Shown one piece after another: positions 51,761 to 61,441 of a stretch of DNA of 64,000 nt; the first letter of the stretch is position 1; each line of letters begins with the position of its first letter. The DNA comes from Devosia enhydra. GTDB lineage: Bacteria; Pseudomonadota; Alphaproteobacteria; Rhizobiales; Devosiaceae. The stretch spans positions 1,707,528 to 1,771,527 of the forward strand of contig NZ_FPKU01000001.1 of NCBI RefSeq assembly GCF_900119845.1. The letters are read 5' to 3'. The notes under the pieces were generated by a model. That model saw only the letters and a program-made list of their open reading frames with translations. It searched no databases and was not told the DNA's origin. A program made the position numbers and the translations under genes.

Positions 51761-53206
51761 ATGCTGGGGGCAAGATACTGCATGAACGTACGGGATGAGG
51801 CGAAGACACGCCTTGAGGAAAAAACACGCCACAGATCTTTTCGTCCAGGAATATCGACCAGCGCACGGCATGCCGCAGTTGTCCTTTTTTTAATCGGCGT
51901 CGTATGCTTTTTTGGTGCCGTCCTCGCAGTATCAAATCTGCGCCTTGTCTCCCTATTCGGCTTTTCCAGCGCAGCGCTCCTCTTCATTTCTGCCGTAGTG
52001 GCACGGCGCCATCCTTTTTTTCTGCTGTTCTGCTTGACGTTTTGCCTTTTTCATTTCGGGCTCCTCCCCCTTTACGGCCTTCACCTGTCCAGTCCCAACG
52101 CGGGCTTTCTCTTTTGGTACCAGACCGACGCAGGGCGATATGCGATTCTCGCTTCAGGAATGTTCCTGATCGGACTTCATCTTTCGGTGATATTTGAGGC
52201 ATCGCCCGTATTAACTGCGCCCGATGCAGCCCGCACTGATGACGCAGATGTCCTAGTCTATCGGATAGCGCTGGCGGCTCTTTGTCTGGGCTGCGCCATC
52301 TGGGCGGTCTATATGCTGGCTAACGGCGTCAGCAACTATCGGGAGTATGTCGCTCACTTTTCAGGCAGTGTCTGGGGAAACCGGGTAATCCGAGCGGCTT
52401 ACAGCTTGATCGCGGCGGCGGCCTTTCTCTGCGCTCTTTACGGGCGTCGGCCGCTCGCAGCGGGCCTTGTGTTCGCGCTCTGGGGCGCTGCTGTATTTAT
52501 TCTCGGCCCCAGAAACGAAGTGGTTCTCCCGGGACTGATCGTGGTCGCAATCCTAGTCGCGCGCGGTCTGCTTCGTCTGCCATGGTGGGGCTGGAGCGCA
52601 GCTGTCGTGGTCGTGCTGACGGCCTCCTCAGCCGCCGCGCTTGTCCGTTGGGACGCGACAGAGCTCAGTCGGCTTGCCGCAGCGTCGCCTTTGGCGGGTC
52701 TTGGGGAACTAGGGTGGTCGCTACGCCCGGTTGTCGTGGTTCTCGAGTGGATCGAGGCTGGCGATCCCCTCCGTTGGGGTCAGACCTATGTGGCGCCGTT
52801 CGATCGCTATATCGGATCAGTCCTGCCCGGCTGGAATCGCGTTCCGGCCGCTGAAGATATGCGTCTTATGAACGTGCTGGTCGCCGATCGCGTCGGCACC
52901 ATCGGATTTTCCATCGTAGCCGAGGCCATCATCAATTTCGGCATTTGGGCACTGATGCCGCTCGGGTTTCTCGTAGGATCCGTTGTCACCCTCGCCGGCA
53001 GACTTGTTGTGTCGCGCCGCGCTATCATTCTTGCACTGCCTGTACTGGTTCTACTCTTCGTTCACATCCGCCAGAGTTGGGCCACGTCGGTTGCCATGAG
53101 CATGTTCGTATTCTTTGCATTGCTCGCTCTGATGATTCCCATCGCGGTGGCGCGATATGTCTGGCCGTGGCTCATGACGATTTGGGGTAAAAATGCCAGG
53201 GCCTGA
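51761..53206 (+). CDS. Wzy-like O-antigen/polysaccharide polymerase
   Basis: A polytopic membrane protein of 481 residues (474 from the ATG at 51782) with about eleven hydrophobic segments. The middle contains a large periplasmic loop around GPRNEVVLPG and the SVLPGWNRVPAAEDMRLMNVLVADR stretch, a layout like O-antigen polysaccharide polymerases. Such proteins join repeat units on the outer face of the inner membrane. Sequence identity in the family is low, so the call rests on topology and on the neighbouring glycosyltransferase. The gene is visibly less GC-rich than its neighbours. The following gene starts 10 bases after its stop. Confidence 0.7.
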   Translation: MLGARYCMNVRDEAKTRLEEKTRHRSFRPGISTSARHAAVVLFLIGVVCFFGAVLAVSNLRLVSLFGFSSAALLFISAVVARRHPFFLLFCLTFCLFHFGLLPLYGLHLSSPNAGFLFWYQTDAGRYAILASGMFLIGLHLSVIFEASPVLTAPDAARTDDADVLVYRIALAALCLGCAIWAVYMLANGVSNYREYVAHFSGSVWGNRVIRAAYSLIAAAAFLCALYGRRPLAAGLVFALWGAAVFILGPRNEVVLPGLIVVAILVARGLLRLPWWGWSAAVVVVLTASSAAALVRWDATELSRLAAASPLAGLGELGWSLRPVVVVLEWIEAGDPLRWGQTYVAPFDRYIGSVLPGWNRVPAAEDMRLMNVLVADRVGTIGFSIVAEAIINFGIWALMPLGFLVGSVVTLAGRLVVSRRAIILALPVLVLLFVHIRQSWATSVAMSMFVFFALLALMIPIAVARYVWPWLMTIWGKNARA

Positions 53207-53216
53207 TAGGAAGGTA

Positions 53217-54281
53217 ATGTATCTCCTTGGTCGGCTGAATATGGGCGGCGTGGAAATCTCGGCTCTGCGCCTGCTTACGCATTTAACGGCACAATATCGT
53301 GTCAATCCGGTCATCTACGCCATCTCGGGGCAGACCGGATATCTGGATGATCGCTTCAGGAGCGTTGGAGCCACCATACTTTACGGCAAGCCGGGAGCGC
53401 TTGGTCTTCTCGCGTTTTTCAAACATGTTCGAGCGCAAAGACCGGATATCGTGCACAGCAACGTGTCGTTGCCGAGCGGCTTCTACCTGCTGATCGCCTG
53501 GCTGGCAGGCGTAAAGATACGTATAGCCCAGTTCCACAGTACTGCCCTGCCGCAACGCAGTGTCCTGCATCGCGCGCAAAGCAGCGTTGGACGCTTGCTG
53601 GTCAATCGGTTCGCAACGCATATCGTCGGCGTATCGGATGGAACGAGAAGTTTGGTCCGCGCTGCTCCGGAAAAATGGCAGGTCATCTATAACGGCGTAC
53701 CCGCTGCCAACGATGTCGCGCTTGCTGGCTCGAATCCATTCCTGATCACGCTCTTGGGTCGCCTCGCGCCCGAAAAGAATCTTGAGAAAGCGGTCGAGAT
53801 TTTCGGTCACCTCAAGAGCATGGGCGACCAGAAGTGGAAGATGCAGTTCGTCGGCCCCGGCACGTCTGATGAGACCACCGCTCTGAAGGCAAAGGTTCTC
53901 GCCGCAGGACTTGAACGCGACGTTCATGTCACCGGGCCGACAGACAATCCGCTCGTAGTGCTCAAAGGCTCCGGGCTACTGCTCCTGACGTCCAATCGGG
54001 AGGGACTGCCCACTGTTGTTCTCGAAGCGCTTTCCGTCGGCACGCCCGTCGTGGCCAGCGCACTTCCCGGTGTCCTTGAGATCGCTGGTCAGGTCAACGG
54101 CGTCATCGCTGTGCCCGTTGCTGCGCCCGCAGACGAGTGGACCCGTGCAATCACGCAGAGCGCCGCCGCCTCGCGGCAGACTATTGCCAGTGGGTTTGCC
54201 CATGGGCCATTCGGACTTGATCGTCAGGTAGAGCGCATTGCACGCCTCTGGACCCTCGAGGCCAAAGATGCCAAGCCGTAG
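53217..54281 (+). CDS. GT4-family glycosyltransferase
   Basis: A glycosyltransferase of 354 residues with a GT-B fold. The N-terminal domain shows YLLGRLNMGGVEISALRLLTHL; the C-terminal donor domain shows LITLLGRLAPEKNLEKAVEIF and the EX7E-like TSNREGLPTVVLEALSVGTPVVAS motif. The ATG at 53217 was chosen for its AGGAAGG; an ATG at 53193 overlaps the previous gene. It probably adds a sugar to a lipid-linked repeat unit for the adjacent polymerase. Confidence 0.9.
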   Translation: MYLLGRLNMGGVEISALRLLTHLTAQYRVNPVIYAISGQTGYLDDRFRSVGATILYGKPGALGLLAFFKHVRAQRPDIVHSNVSLPSGFYLLIAWLAGVKIRIAQFHSTALPQRSVLHRAQSSVGRLLVNRFATHIVGVSDGTRSLVRAAPEKWQVIYNGVPAANDVALAGSNPFLITLLGRLAPEKNLEKAVEIFGHLKSMGDQKWKMQFVGPGTSDETTALKAKVLAAGLERDVHVTGPTDNPLVVLKGSGLLLLTSNREGLPTVVLEALSVGTPVVASALPGVLEIAGQVNGVIAVPVAAPADEWTRAITQSAAASRQTIASGFAHGPFGLDRQVERIARLWTLEAKDAKP

Positions 54282-54316
54282 CGGCATGCATTTTCCGCGG
54301 CGGCAGCAACTTGAAT

Positions 54317-55360
54317 ATGGACCGGCTTAGACCATTCAGCCGCTTCGCGATCCCTTCTGAGGGAGTTCCGCGTCCCTTCGCCATCGTCGTCACTCTCGCC
54401 GCTGCCTGCCTCGGCATCTGGCTCGCCTTCGCATACACCACGGGCGATGCCATCCATTACGGCGCGCTCTATACCCAGCTTGAGGGGGCCTCGCTCGAAA
54501 CCATCAGGGTCTGGCAGGCGTGCCTCACGAGCAGCACCGAGCCGCTGTTCGGGCCGGTCTACTGGCTTGCGGCCAAGAGCGGCCTGCCGCGGCCTTGGTT
54601 CATCGCGCTGGCCAACATCCTGCTCGTGGGGCTCCTCGCCCTGTGGCTCTGGCGCCATCGTGCGCCGTGGACGACCTGGCTGCTCGTTTTGTCCTGCTAT
54701 CATCTGCTCGTGCTGCTGGGCAGTGCCGACAGGCTTAAGCTCGCCTATATCGCCCTCCTCGCCGGGGCGCTCGTTCCCGCCCTCTGGCAAAAGGGGGCGC
54801 TGCTCATCGCCGCAGCAGGGCTGCATTTCCAGTCCGTCATGCTCATCGGCGCGTGGATCGCGGGGCTCGTGCCGCGCGCAGTGCGCGAACCAGCGGTGCG
54901 GGCCCGCCTGCCGCTGCTTATGGCGCTCGCGGCGATTGCCGGTCTGGCCGTCGCCGCCTTCCTCGCGCTGAACTGGAGCTGGGCGCTGGTCAAGATCGAG
55001 GCCTATGGCCGGCGGTCCGAGGGGCTGGTTGAAACCATCGATCTTCTCGCGCTCATCGCGGTCGGCGTGCTTGCCGGGCGCGACCGCTGGCGCGCGCTGC
55101 TCACGCAACTGCCGCTCCTCGTCCTTTCCATCCCGCTCGGCAACAGCCGGCTGACGATCATCGGCCTCTCGCTGCTCATCGTGCAGCTCGTCGAGGAGCG
55201 GCGCTCCGGTCACCCGGCCTTTATCGCGCTGATGGCCTATATGTCGTGGAAATCCATCGGCTTCGTTGCGGCCGTCGCTGCCATGGGCAATGGCTTTGGC
55301 ACCAGGCTGACCGAACCGGTGATGGTGACGCTGGAGACCTGCCTGCAGTTCTTCAACTGA
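54317..55360 (+). CDS. Polytopic membrane protein, EpsG-like
   Basis: A membrane protein of 347 residues with about nine hydrophobic segments. Its layout, with GDAIHYGALYTQLEGAS near the N-terminus and a long run of hydrophobic helices, resembles EpsG/Wzy-type exopolysaccharide proteins, but I see no firm motif. The first usable ATG is at 54317; a TTG six bases earlier is possible. It is more GC-rich than the two genes before it and lies 35 bases after the glycosyltransferase, so it probably belongs to the same transcript. Confidence 0.6.
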   Translation: MDRLRPFSRFAIPSEGVPRPFAIVVTLAAACLGIWLAFAYTTGDAIHYGALYTQLEGASLETIRVWQACLTSSTEPLFGPVYWLAAKSGLPRPWFIALANILLVGLLALWLWRHRAPWTTWLLVLSCYHLLVLLGSADRLKLAYIALLAGALVPALWQKGALLIAAAGLHFQSVMLIGAWIAGLVPRAVREPAVRARLPLLMALAAIAGLAVAAFLALNWSWALVKIEAYGRRSEGLVETIDLLALIAVGVLAGRDRWRALLTQLPLLVLSIPLGNSRLTIIGLSLLIVQLVEERRSGHPAFIALMAYMSWKSIGFVAAVAAMGNGFGTRLTEPVMVTLETCLQFFN

Positions 55361-55394
55361 TATTGGGCCCAAGCCCGGCATGCGATTGGACGAA

Positions 55395-55426
55395 CGCAAA
55401 GGGGCCGGACACCAGCCCGACCCCTT
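55395..55426 (-). terminator. Terminator after the sugar ABC ATPase gene
   Basis: On the minus strand AAGGGG-CGG pairs with CCG-CCCCTT around a loop of eight, followed by TGCGTT. One mismatch interrupts the stem. It ends the minus-strand sugar transport operon. Confidence 0.6.
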
Positions 55427-55453
55427 CCGCGATCACAACAATGCTTCAGCCGA

Positions 55454-56521
<1,068 letters not shown>

Positions 56522-56620
56522 GGCAGTTGACCCGCGGAATTGCTCCACGGTCCTCCTCATGCGGTCCGCCCCCTCCAGGGGTGGGCTCGCGGTTCAAGGG
56601 ATCGGCCGCGCCCTCCCGGC

Positions 56621-57571
56621 TCAGCCGATTGCGGGCGGCTCGCCGCCGAACCCGACATGCAATTGGTAGCGGCGCATTGCGCCCGGGGCAAGCACCATCG
56701 GCGCCCCATCCTCGCCCTGGCCGGTCGAGACCGGCTCGATCGAAAACACCCCCACGCGCGGCCGCAGATCCTCCCAGAGCTGGAGAAAGGGCAGCGTGTC
56801 TGTATCAAAGCCAAAGCGGATGGAAAGATCGCCATCAGCACCCGGCGTCGTCACCACCGCCTCGGCCATCCCCGTACCCGCCCGGTGGCAGGTGGCCGCC
56901 CCCGCCGCCTCGGCGCCCAGCCGCGCCGGCCCGGCAACGCGCCGGTCGCCGAGGCTCACCACCGTGCCATCCTGCACGGCCGGATAGCCCAGATTGAAGT
57001 GATAGAGCACCGCATGGGCCTGTGGCTCCGGCCCGCAATTGTCCACCCGGTCGGTAATCGAAAGCCCCGTGCCTCCGATCGGCGCCTCGATCCGGCGCCT
57101 CAGGCGCAGCACCTCCCCGCCATGGCGGGCCTGGGTTATCTCGCCCTCGCAATAGAGCACCGGGTGCTCGCGATCCCAGTCCTCGCCCGCCGCGACCAGC
57201 CGAGCGGGGGTGAAGGGCAGCCGCCCATGCAGCGGCTGTCCGTCCCTGGGCTGGCGGATATGGTCGAGCCCGCAGGTGACGAGAAAGCCCGAAAAGCCGC
57301 GCCCGAACCCGCGCCCGCCATCGCCTTCGCGATCGATCAGCCCCGGATGCGCAAAGCCCGCCGCCGATTGCCAGGCCATCGGCACGCCCCTGTAGTGGAC
57401 CGTGCCGATATCGAGCCCGCGCCCGACCAGCACGGTGAAATCGAGCCCGCCGCCGGTGGAAAACAGCAGCGCCTCCACCCCGGCCTCGGGCCCGTCGAGC
57501 AGCATCACGCGCCTGACGCTCGCAAGCTGGCGCAGATCGCCTACCAGCGGCGCGATGTCGGCCCGCTTCAC
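56621..57571 (-). CDS. Aldose 1-epimerase-like protein (DUF4432)
   Basis: A protein of 316 residues of the galactose mutarotase-like fold, DUF4432 type. Characteristic segments are GGGLDFTVLVGRGLDIGTVHYRGVPMAW, GFLVTCGLDHI, PLHGR and AHAVLYHFNLGYP; the histidines in these match the family active site. It starts at a GTG that overlaps the sulfatase stop (GTGA). It probably interconverts anomers of the imported sugar. The precise sugar is unknown. Confidence 0.88.
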   Translation of the reverse strand: MKRADIAPLVGDLRQLASVRRVMLLDGPEAGVEALLFSTGGGLDFTVLVGRGLDIGTVHYRGVPMAWQSAAGFAHPGLIDREGDGGRGFGRGFSGFLVTCGLDHIRQPRDGQPLHGRLPFTPARLVAAGEDWDREHPVLYCEGEITQARHGGEVLRLRRRIEAPIGGTGLSITDRVDNCGPEPQAHAVLYHFNLGYPAVQDGTVVSLGDRRVAGPARLGAEAAGAATCHRAGTGMAEAVVTTPGADGDLSIRFGFDTDTLPFLQLWEDLRPRVGVFSIEPVSTGQGEDGAPMVLAPGAMRRYQLHVGFGGEPPAIG

Positions 57572-59115
57572 GCGATCGCCGCGAGCGGCACCGCCACCCG
57601 CCCTTCGCGGTCGAGCCCGATGCGGGTGAAGGCTTCGGGCGGCGCCTCGTTCTCGGTCATCAGCCCGGCCATCAGACGGCAGAACCGCTGTTCCTCCTCG
57701 GCGTCCTCGAGCGGGGTCGCCTGTTTCGGGTCGGCCTCGAGGTCATAGAGCCGCGTCGTGTCCTCGAGCAGCGCGCCGGGGCCGTAGACCTTGTAGAAGG
57801 GCGAGCGGTGGATCACCGGCACTTTCAAAAGCTTGGCCCCGTCGGTGAACCCGAAGGGTTCGGCAAGGCTCGCGCCGGCCAGTTCCTCGGTCGAAAACGG
57901 CGCGAAGATGTGGGTCGGCATCAGCGTGTACTGATAGATTTCCTGGCTCGCGATATCGGCCGGGAAGCGGTGATAGCTCTTTTTCCCATCCGTCACGTTC
58001 ACTGCCGCGCCGAAATAGCCGTAAAGCGCCGCGTCGCGCCTTTTTTCGCCGCTGAGCTGGCTTTGCAGCGACAGCCCCTGCATGTGCGGGCCAGGCTCCA
58101 GCCCATTGAGTTCGAGAATGGTCGGGGCAAAATCGATCGACTGGGTCAGGGCGTCAGACCGTGTGCCATCGCGCTCGATCTCGCCCGGCAGATGTACAAA
58201 GAGCGGAATGCGGGCGAGCTCTGAATAGAGGTTCATCCGGTTCTTGGCCCAGAAATCGTGCTCGCCCAAGAGGAACCCGTGATCGGTCGAAACGATCAGC
58301 GCGGTGTCCTTCCAGAGGTCGTCCCTGTCGAACGCGTCGAGCACCCGGCCCAGCATCTCATCGCACATGGCGACGGTGGCGAGATAATTGGCGCGCAGCT
58401 CGGCGGCTTCCTCATCGCTCTCGTCCACACGCTCATAGCGCGGCCAGTCGCGCACCGGGCCGTTCCAGCCGGTCTTGAACGGCTCGCGAAAGCGCGGCGG
58501 TGCAGTGAAGGGCTCGTGCGGCGAGAAGGTCTCGAGCTGCAAGACCCAGCCATCGGCGTCCTTGTTGGTCTCGATGAAATCGAGCCCATGGTCGAAGGTC
58601 TGGATGGTCGGGTAGTCCTTCTCCTCGCGCATCGTCTCGCGATTGAGGATGTTGTTTGCCGGATAGCTGCGGCGCGCGGTCGAGAACTGCCGCTCGTGAT
58701 AGCGCGTCCGGAGGTGGTCCCAGTCCGGCTTCACCACCGCCTTCCAGCGGTCTCCCTCCTGCCCGCGCACCAGTTCGCAGCTGTCATAGCGGGTATGATA
58801 GGTCGCCCCGCCATCTTCCCAATAGTGGAAATGGTCGGTCACGAGGTGGCTGTAGAGCCCCTTCTTGTAGAGCATCGTCGGCCAGTCCTGGTCGAAGGGC
58901 TCCACCGGCCCCCAGCTGCGATGCAGAAAGCTCAGCCGCCCGGTCAGCATGTCGCGCCGCGCCGGCATGCAGGGCAGGCTCCCCACATAGTGGTTGTCGA
59001 AGGTAACGGAGCGCTGCGCCAGCCGGTCGAAATTGGGCGTCGGCAGCGCCGTGCCGCCATAGGGCCCGAGCATGTGGCGGTTGAGCGAATCGAACAGCAG
59101 GAAAACGGTCTTCAT
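57568..59115 (-). CDS. Formylglycine-dependent sulfatase
   Basis: A sulfatase of 515 residues. The catalytic motif C-x-P-x-R is CMPAR at about residues 49-53 in GSLPCMPARRDMLTGR, the cysteine that is oxidised to formylglycine. The metal-binding N-terminus is FLLFDSLNRHMLGPYGG, and a second metal pair fits VSTDHGFLLGEHDFWAKN at about 270-287. There is no signal peptide, so it should act in the cytoplasm on a sulfated sugar taken up by the ABC transporter. It is flanked by the permease and epimerase-like genes. Confidence 0.93.
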   Translation of the reverse strand: MKTVFLLFDSLNRHMLGPYGGTALPTPNFDRLAQRSVTFDNHYVGSLPCMPARRDMLTGRLSFLHRSWGPVEPFDQDWPTMLYKKGLYSHLVTDHFHYWEDGGATYHTRYDSCELVRGQEGDRWKAVVKPDWDHLRTRYHERQFSTARRSYPANNILNRETMREEKDYPTIQTFDHGLDFIETNKDADGWVLQLETFSPHEPFTAPPRFREPFKTGWNGPVRDWPRYERVDESDEEAAELRANYLATVAMCDEMLGRVLDAFDRDDLWKDTALIVSTDHGFLLGEHDFWAKNRMNLYSELARIPLFVHLPGEIERDGTRSDALTQSIDFAPTILELNGLEPGPHMQGLSLQSQLSGEKRRDAALYGYFGAAVNVTDGKKSYHRFPADIASQEIYQYTLMPTHIFAPFSTEELAGASLAEPFGFTDGAKLLKVPVIHRSPFYKVYGPGALLEDTTRLYDLEADPKQATPLEDAEEEQRFCRLMAGLMTENEAPPEAFTRIGLDREGRVAVPLAAIA

Positions 59116-59125
59116 GGGAGGGGCT

Positions 59126-59971
59126 CTATTTCACGGCGCCATTGGTGAGACCCTTGACGATGAAGCGCTGGGCAACCAGCAGCAGCACGAGGGCCGGCAG
59201 GATGGAGAGGGCGGCGCTGGCCGCCATCTGCGTGTACTGGATTTCATAATCCTGCGCGAATTTGGCGATCGCCACCGGCACGGTGGCCGTCTGCTTCATG
59301 GTCAGTGTCAGGGCGACCGCGAACTCGTTCCAGGAAAACAGGAACGTCAGCACCGATGTAGCCGCAAGGCCGGGCGCGATGATGGGCAGCACCACCTGCC
59401 CGAGAATGGTGGGGGTGCCGGCGCCATCGATGCGCGCCGCTTCCACCAGTTCCACCGGCACGTCGCGCACGAACACCGCCATCAGCCACAGCGCCATGGG
59501 CAGGTTCAGCACCGCATGGGCGAGGATCAGTCCGAGGAAGGAGTTGTCCAACCCGATGGTCCGCATCATGCCGAACCACGCGCCGGCCAGTGCGATAGAG
59601 GGGATCATGTGGAACACCAGCGCCCAGGCGAGAAACACATGCACCACCCATTTGGGCCAGTCCATGCGGTTGAGCGACCAGGCCGCGAGCGTCGCCGTGC
59701 CCACGCAGAGGATCGTCGAGGCGATGCCCACGATCAGCGAATTGCGATAATTGAGCAGGAAATCGGAGGTCTTGGAAAACAGCACCTCGGTGAAATTGGT
59801 CATCACCGGGGTAAAGAGGAATTCCCCGATCAGCAGCGAGATCTGCGTGCGGAACCCGGCCGCCGCCACCCAGATCACCGGCACGAGCGTGATCGCGGCG
59901 ACGATGAACAGGATGATATGGCGCACAAGCGCCGTGCCCGTTCCGGGCTTCAAGGCAAGGGCGCGGCTCAT
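59126..59971 (-). CDS. Carbohydrate ABC transporter permease (MalG type)
   Basis: An inner-membrane protein of 281 residues with six membrane helices. The EAA loop that docks the ATPase is VELVEAARIDGAGTPTILGQVVLPIIAPG at about 190-218. It overlaps the stop of the other permease by four bases, so the two are a pair. Confidence 0.95.
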   Translation of the reverse strand: MSRALALKPGTGTALVRHIILFIVAAITLVPVIWVAAAGFRTQISLLIGEFLFTPVMTNFTEVLFSKTSDFLLNYRNSLIVGIASTILCVGTATLAAWSLNRMDWPKWVVHVFLAWALVFHMIPSIALAGAWFGMMRTIGLDNSFLGLILAHAVLNLPMALWLMAVFVRDVPVELVEAARIDGAGTPTILGQVVLPIIAPGLAATSVLTFLFSWNEFAVALTLTMKQTATVPVAIAKFAQDYEIQYTQMAASAALSILPALVLLLVAQRFIVKGLTNGAVK

Positions 59972-60900
59972 GAGCGGGCCTCCGTTGCGCGCCTGAGGCC
60001 GGCGGCCATCACCAGCAGCAGGCAGATGAGGAAGATCACCATCACCGCGATCGCCGAGCCATAGCCCATGCGGTCCTCGGTGAAATAACGCTGATAGAGC
60101 GTGAAGCTCAGCACTTCGGTGGCCGTGCCCGGTCCGCCTCCGGTGAGCAGGTACACCTCGTCGAACACCTTGAAGGCGAGGATCAGGCGGAAGGCGAAGG
60201 TCACCATGATGGTGGGCAGCATCATCGGCAGGGTGATGTAGCGCAACTCCTGCCAGGCGGTCGCGCCATCGGTCTTGGCCGCCTCGAACACGTCCTGCGG
60301 CAGGGATTCGAGTCCGGCGAGGAACAGCAGGAAGCAGAACGGCATCCAGTGCCAGATGTCCACGATCACCACCGACAAGAGCGCGGTGGAGGCATTGCCC
60401 AGCCAGTCATGCGGGCCAAGGCCGAAGAGCCCGATGAACTGGTTCAGTAGCCCGAAATCATAGTTCATCATCAGCTTCCAGATCGCGCCGATGACGATGC
60501 CGGGGATCAGGATGGGGAGGATGAAGATGGCACGGTAGAGCACCTTTCCACGCTCGATGCGCGAGACGAGATAGGCGAGCATGAAGCCCAGCACCATCTG
60601 CCCGGTCACCGCCAGAAAGGCGAAGATCAGCGTATTGGTCAGCCCGGCATGCAGCAGGGCGTCAGAAAGCAGGCCCTGGTAGTGGGTGGGGCCCACAAAC
60701 GTCCAGATCCCCTGCCCCTGCTCCCAGGTGATGTTGAAAAAGCTGGTCGCGAACAGGTTCACGAGCGGCAGGACGCTGAGGAACAGCATCAGCAGCAGCG
60801 CCGGCGCAAAGGTCAGCCAGCGCCAGAGCCCATCCGGATCCCTGCCCCGCCTGGGCACGCGCGCCGCTGCCGGCGCCGAAGCCATCGATGTCACGGCCAT
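59968..60900 (-). CDS. Carbohydrate ABC transporter permease (MalF type)
   Basis: An inner-membrane protein of 310 residues with six membrane helices. The EAA loop is DVFEAAKTDGATAWQELRYITLPMMLP. The start at 60900 has GGGAGG upstream and precedes a basic N-terminus. It overlaps the next permease through an ATGA junction. A REP array of about 480 bases separates it from the substrate-binding protein gene. Confidence 0.95.
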   Translation of the reverse strand: MAVTSMASAPAAARVPRRGRDPDGLWRWLTFAPALLLMLFLSVLPLVNLFATSFFNITWEQGQGIWTFVGPTHYQGLLSDALLHAGLTNTLIFAFLAVTGQMVLGFMLAYLVSRIERGKVLYRAIFILPILIPGIVIGAIWKLMMNYDFGLLNQFIGLFGLGPHDWLGNASTALLSVVIVDIWHWMPFCFLLFLAGLESLPQDVFEAAKTDGATAWQELRYITLPMMLPTIMVTFAFRLILAFKVFDEVYLLTGGGPGTATEVLSFTLYQRYFTEDRMGYGSAIAVMVIFLICLLLVMAAGLRRATEARS

Positions 60901-60946
60901 CCCGGCCTCCCTTGTTTCATTCCGAGTGGCCCAAGACACGCCTTCG

Positions 60947-61425
60947 AGAGGCCATCACCCTGAGCCTGTCGAAGGGCGAGGACCGCTTGCTCGGTGCATC
61001 GCGCCCTCGTGGTTCGAGACGCGGCTACCGCCGCTCCTCACCATGAGGGCTGAAACTTCGCGTACCGCCCTCTCGGCCCCATCGTCCCCTCTCCCCACCG
61101 GGGAGAGGGCCAGGGTGAGGGGGCCTTGCCCCACGCGTGATCGCAAGGCCCCCTTACCCGGCCCACGGCCGACCTCTCCCCCAAAGGGAAAGGTGAAGAG
61201 GGCATCACTCCCCCAAGAGGCCCTCACCCTGAGGAGCCCCACCGGGGCGTCTCGAAGGGTTCTGAGCCGCCCATGCAAAGGCCAGTGGACCTTTGCCGCG
61301 AAAGAACGTCCGAAGTGCTACGCGCCCAAGGGCACTCCTCACCATGAGAGCTCAAACGCCGCCCTCGCGGCCCCATCGTCCCCTCTCCCCACCGGGGAGA
61401 GGGTCAGGGTGAGGGGCCTCGCCGC
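60947..61425. repeat. REP-type array between permease and substrate-binding protein genes
   Basis: Several palindromic types are packed here: CACCCTGAGCCTGTCGAAGG with GCGAGG (60956-60981), two copies of CCCTCTCCCC-ACC-GGGGAGAGGG (about 61087-61109 and 61381-61403), and further elements ending GTCTCGAAGG (about 61250). No gene is supported. Because the flanking genes face the same way, the array is probably transcribed within the operon. Confidence 0.85.
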
Positions 61426-61441
61426 TTGCTCCGCGCTCCCC

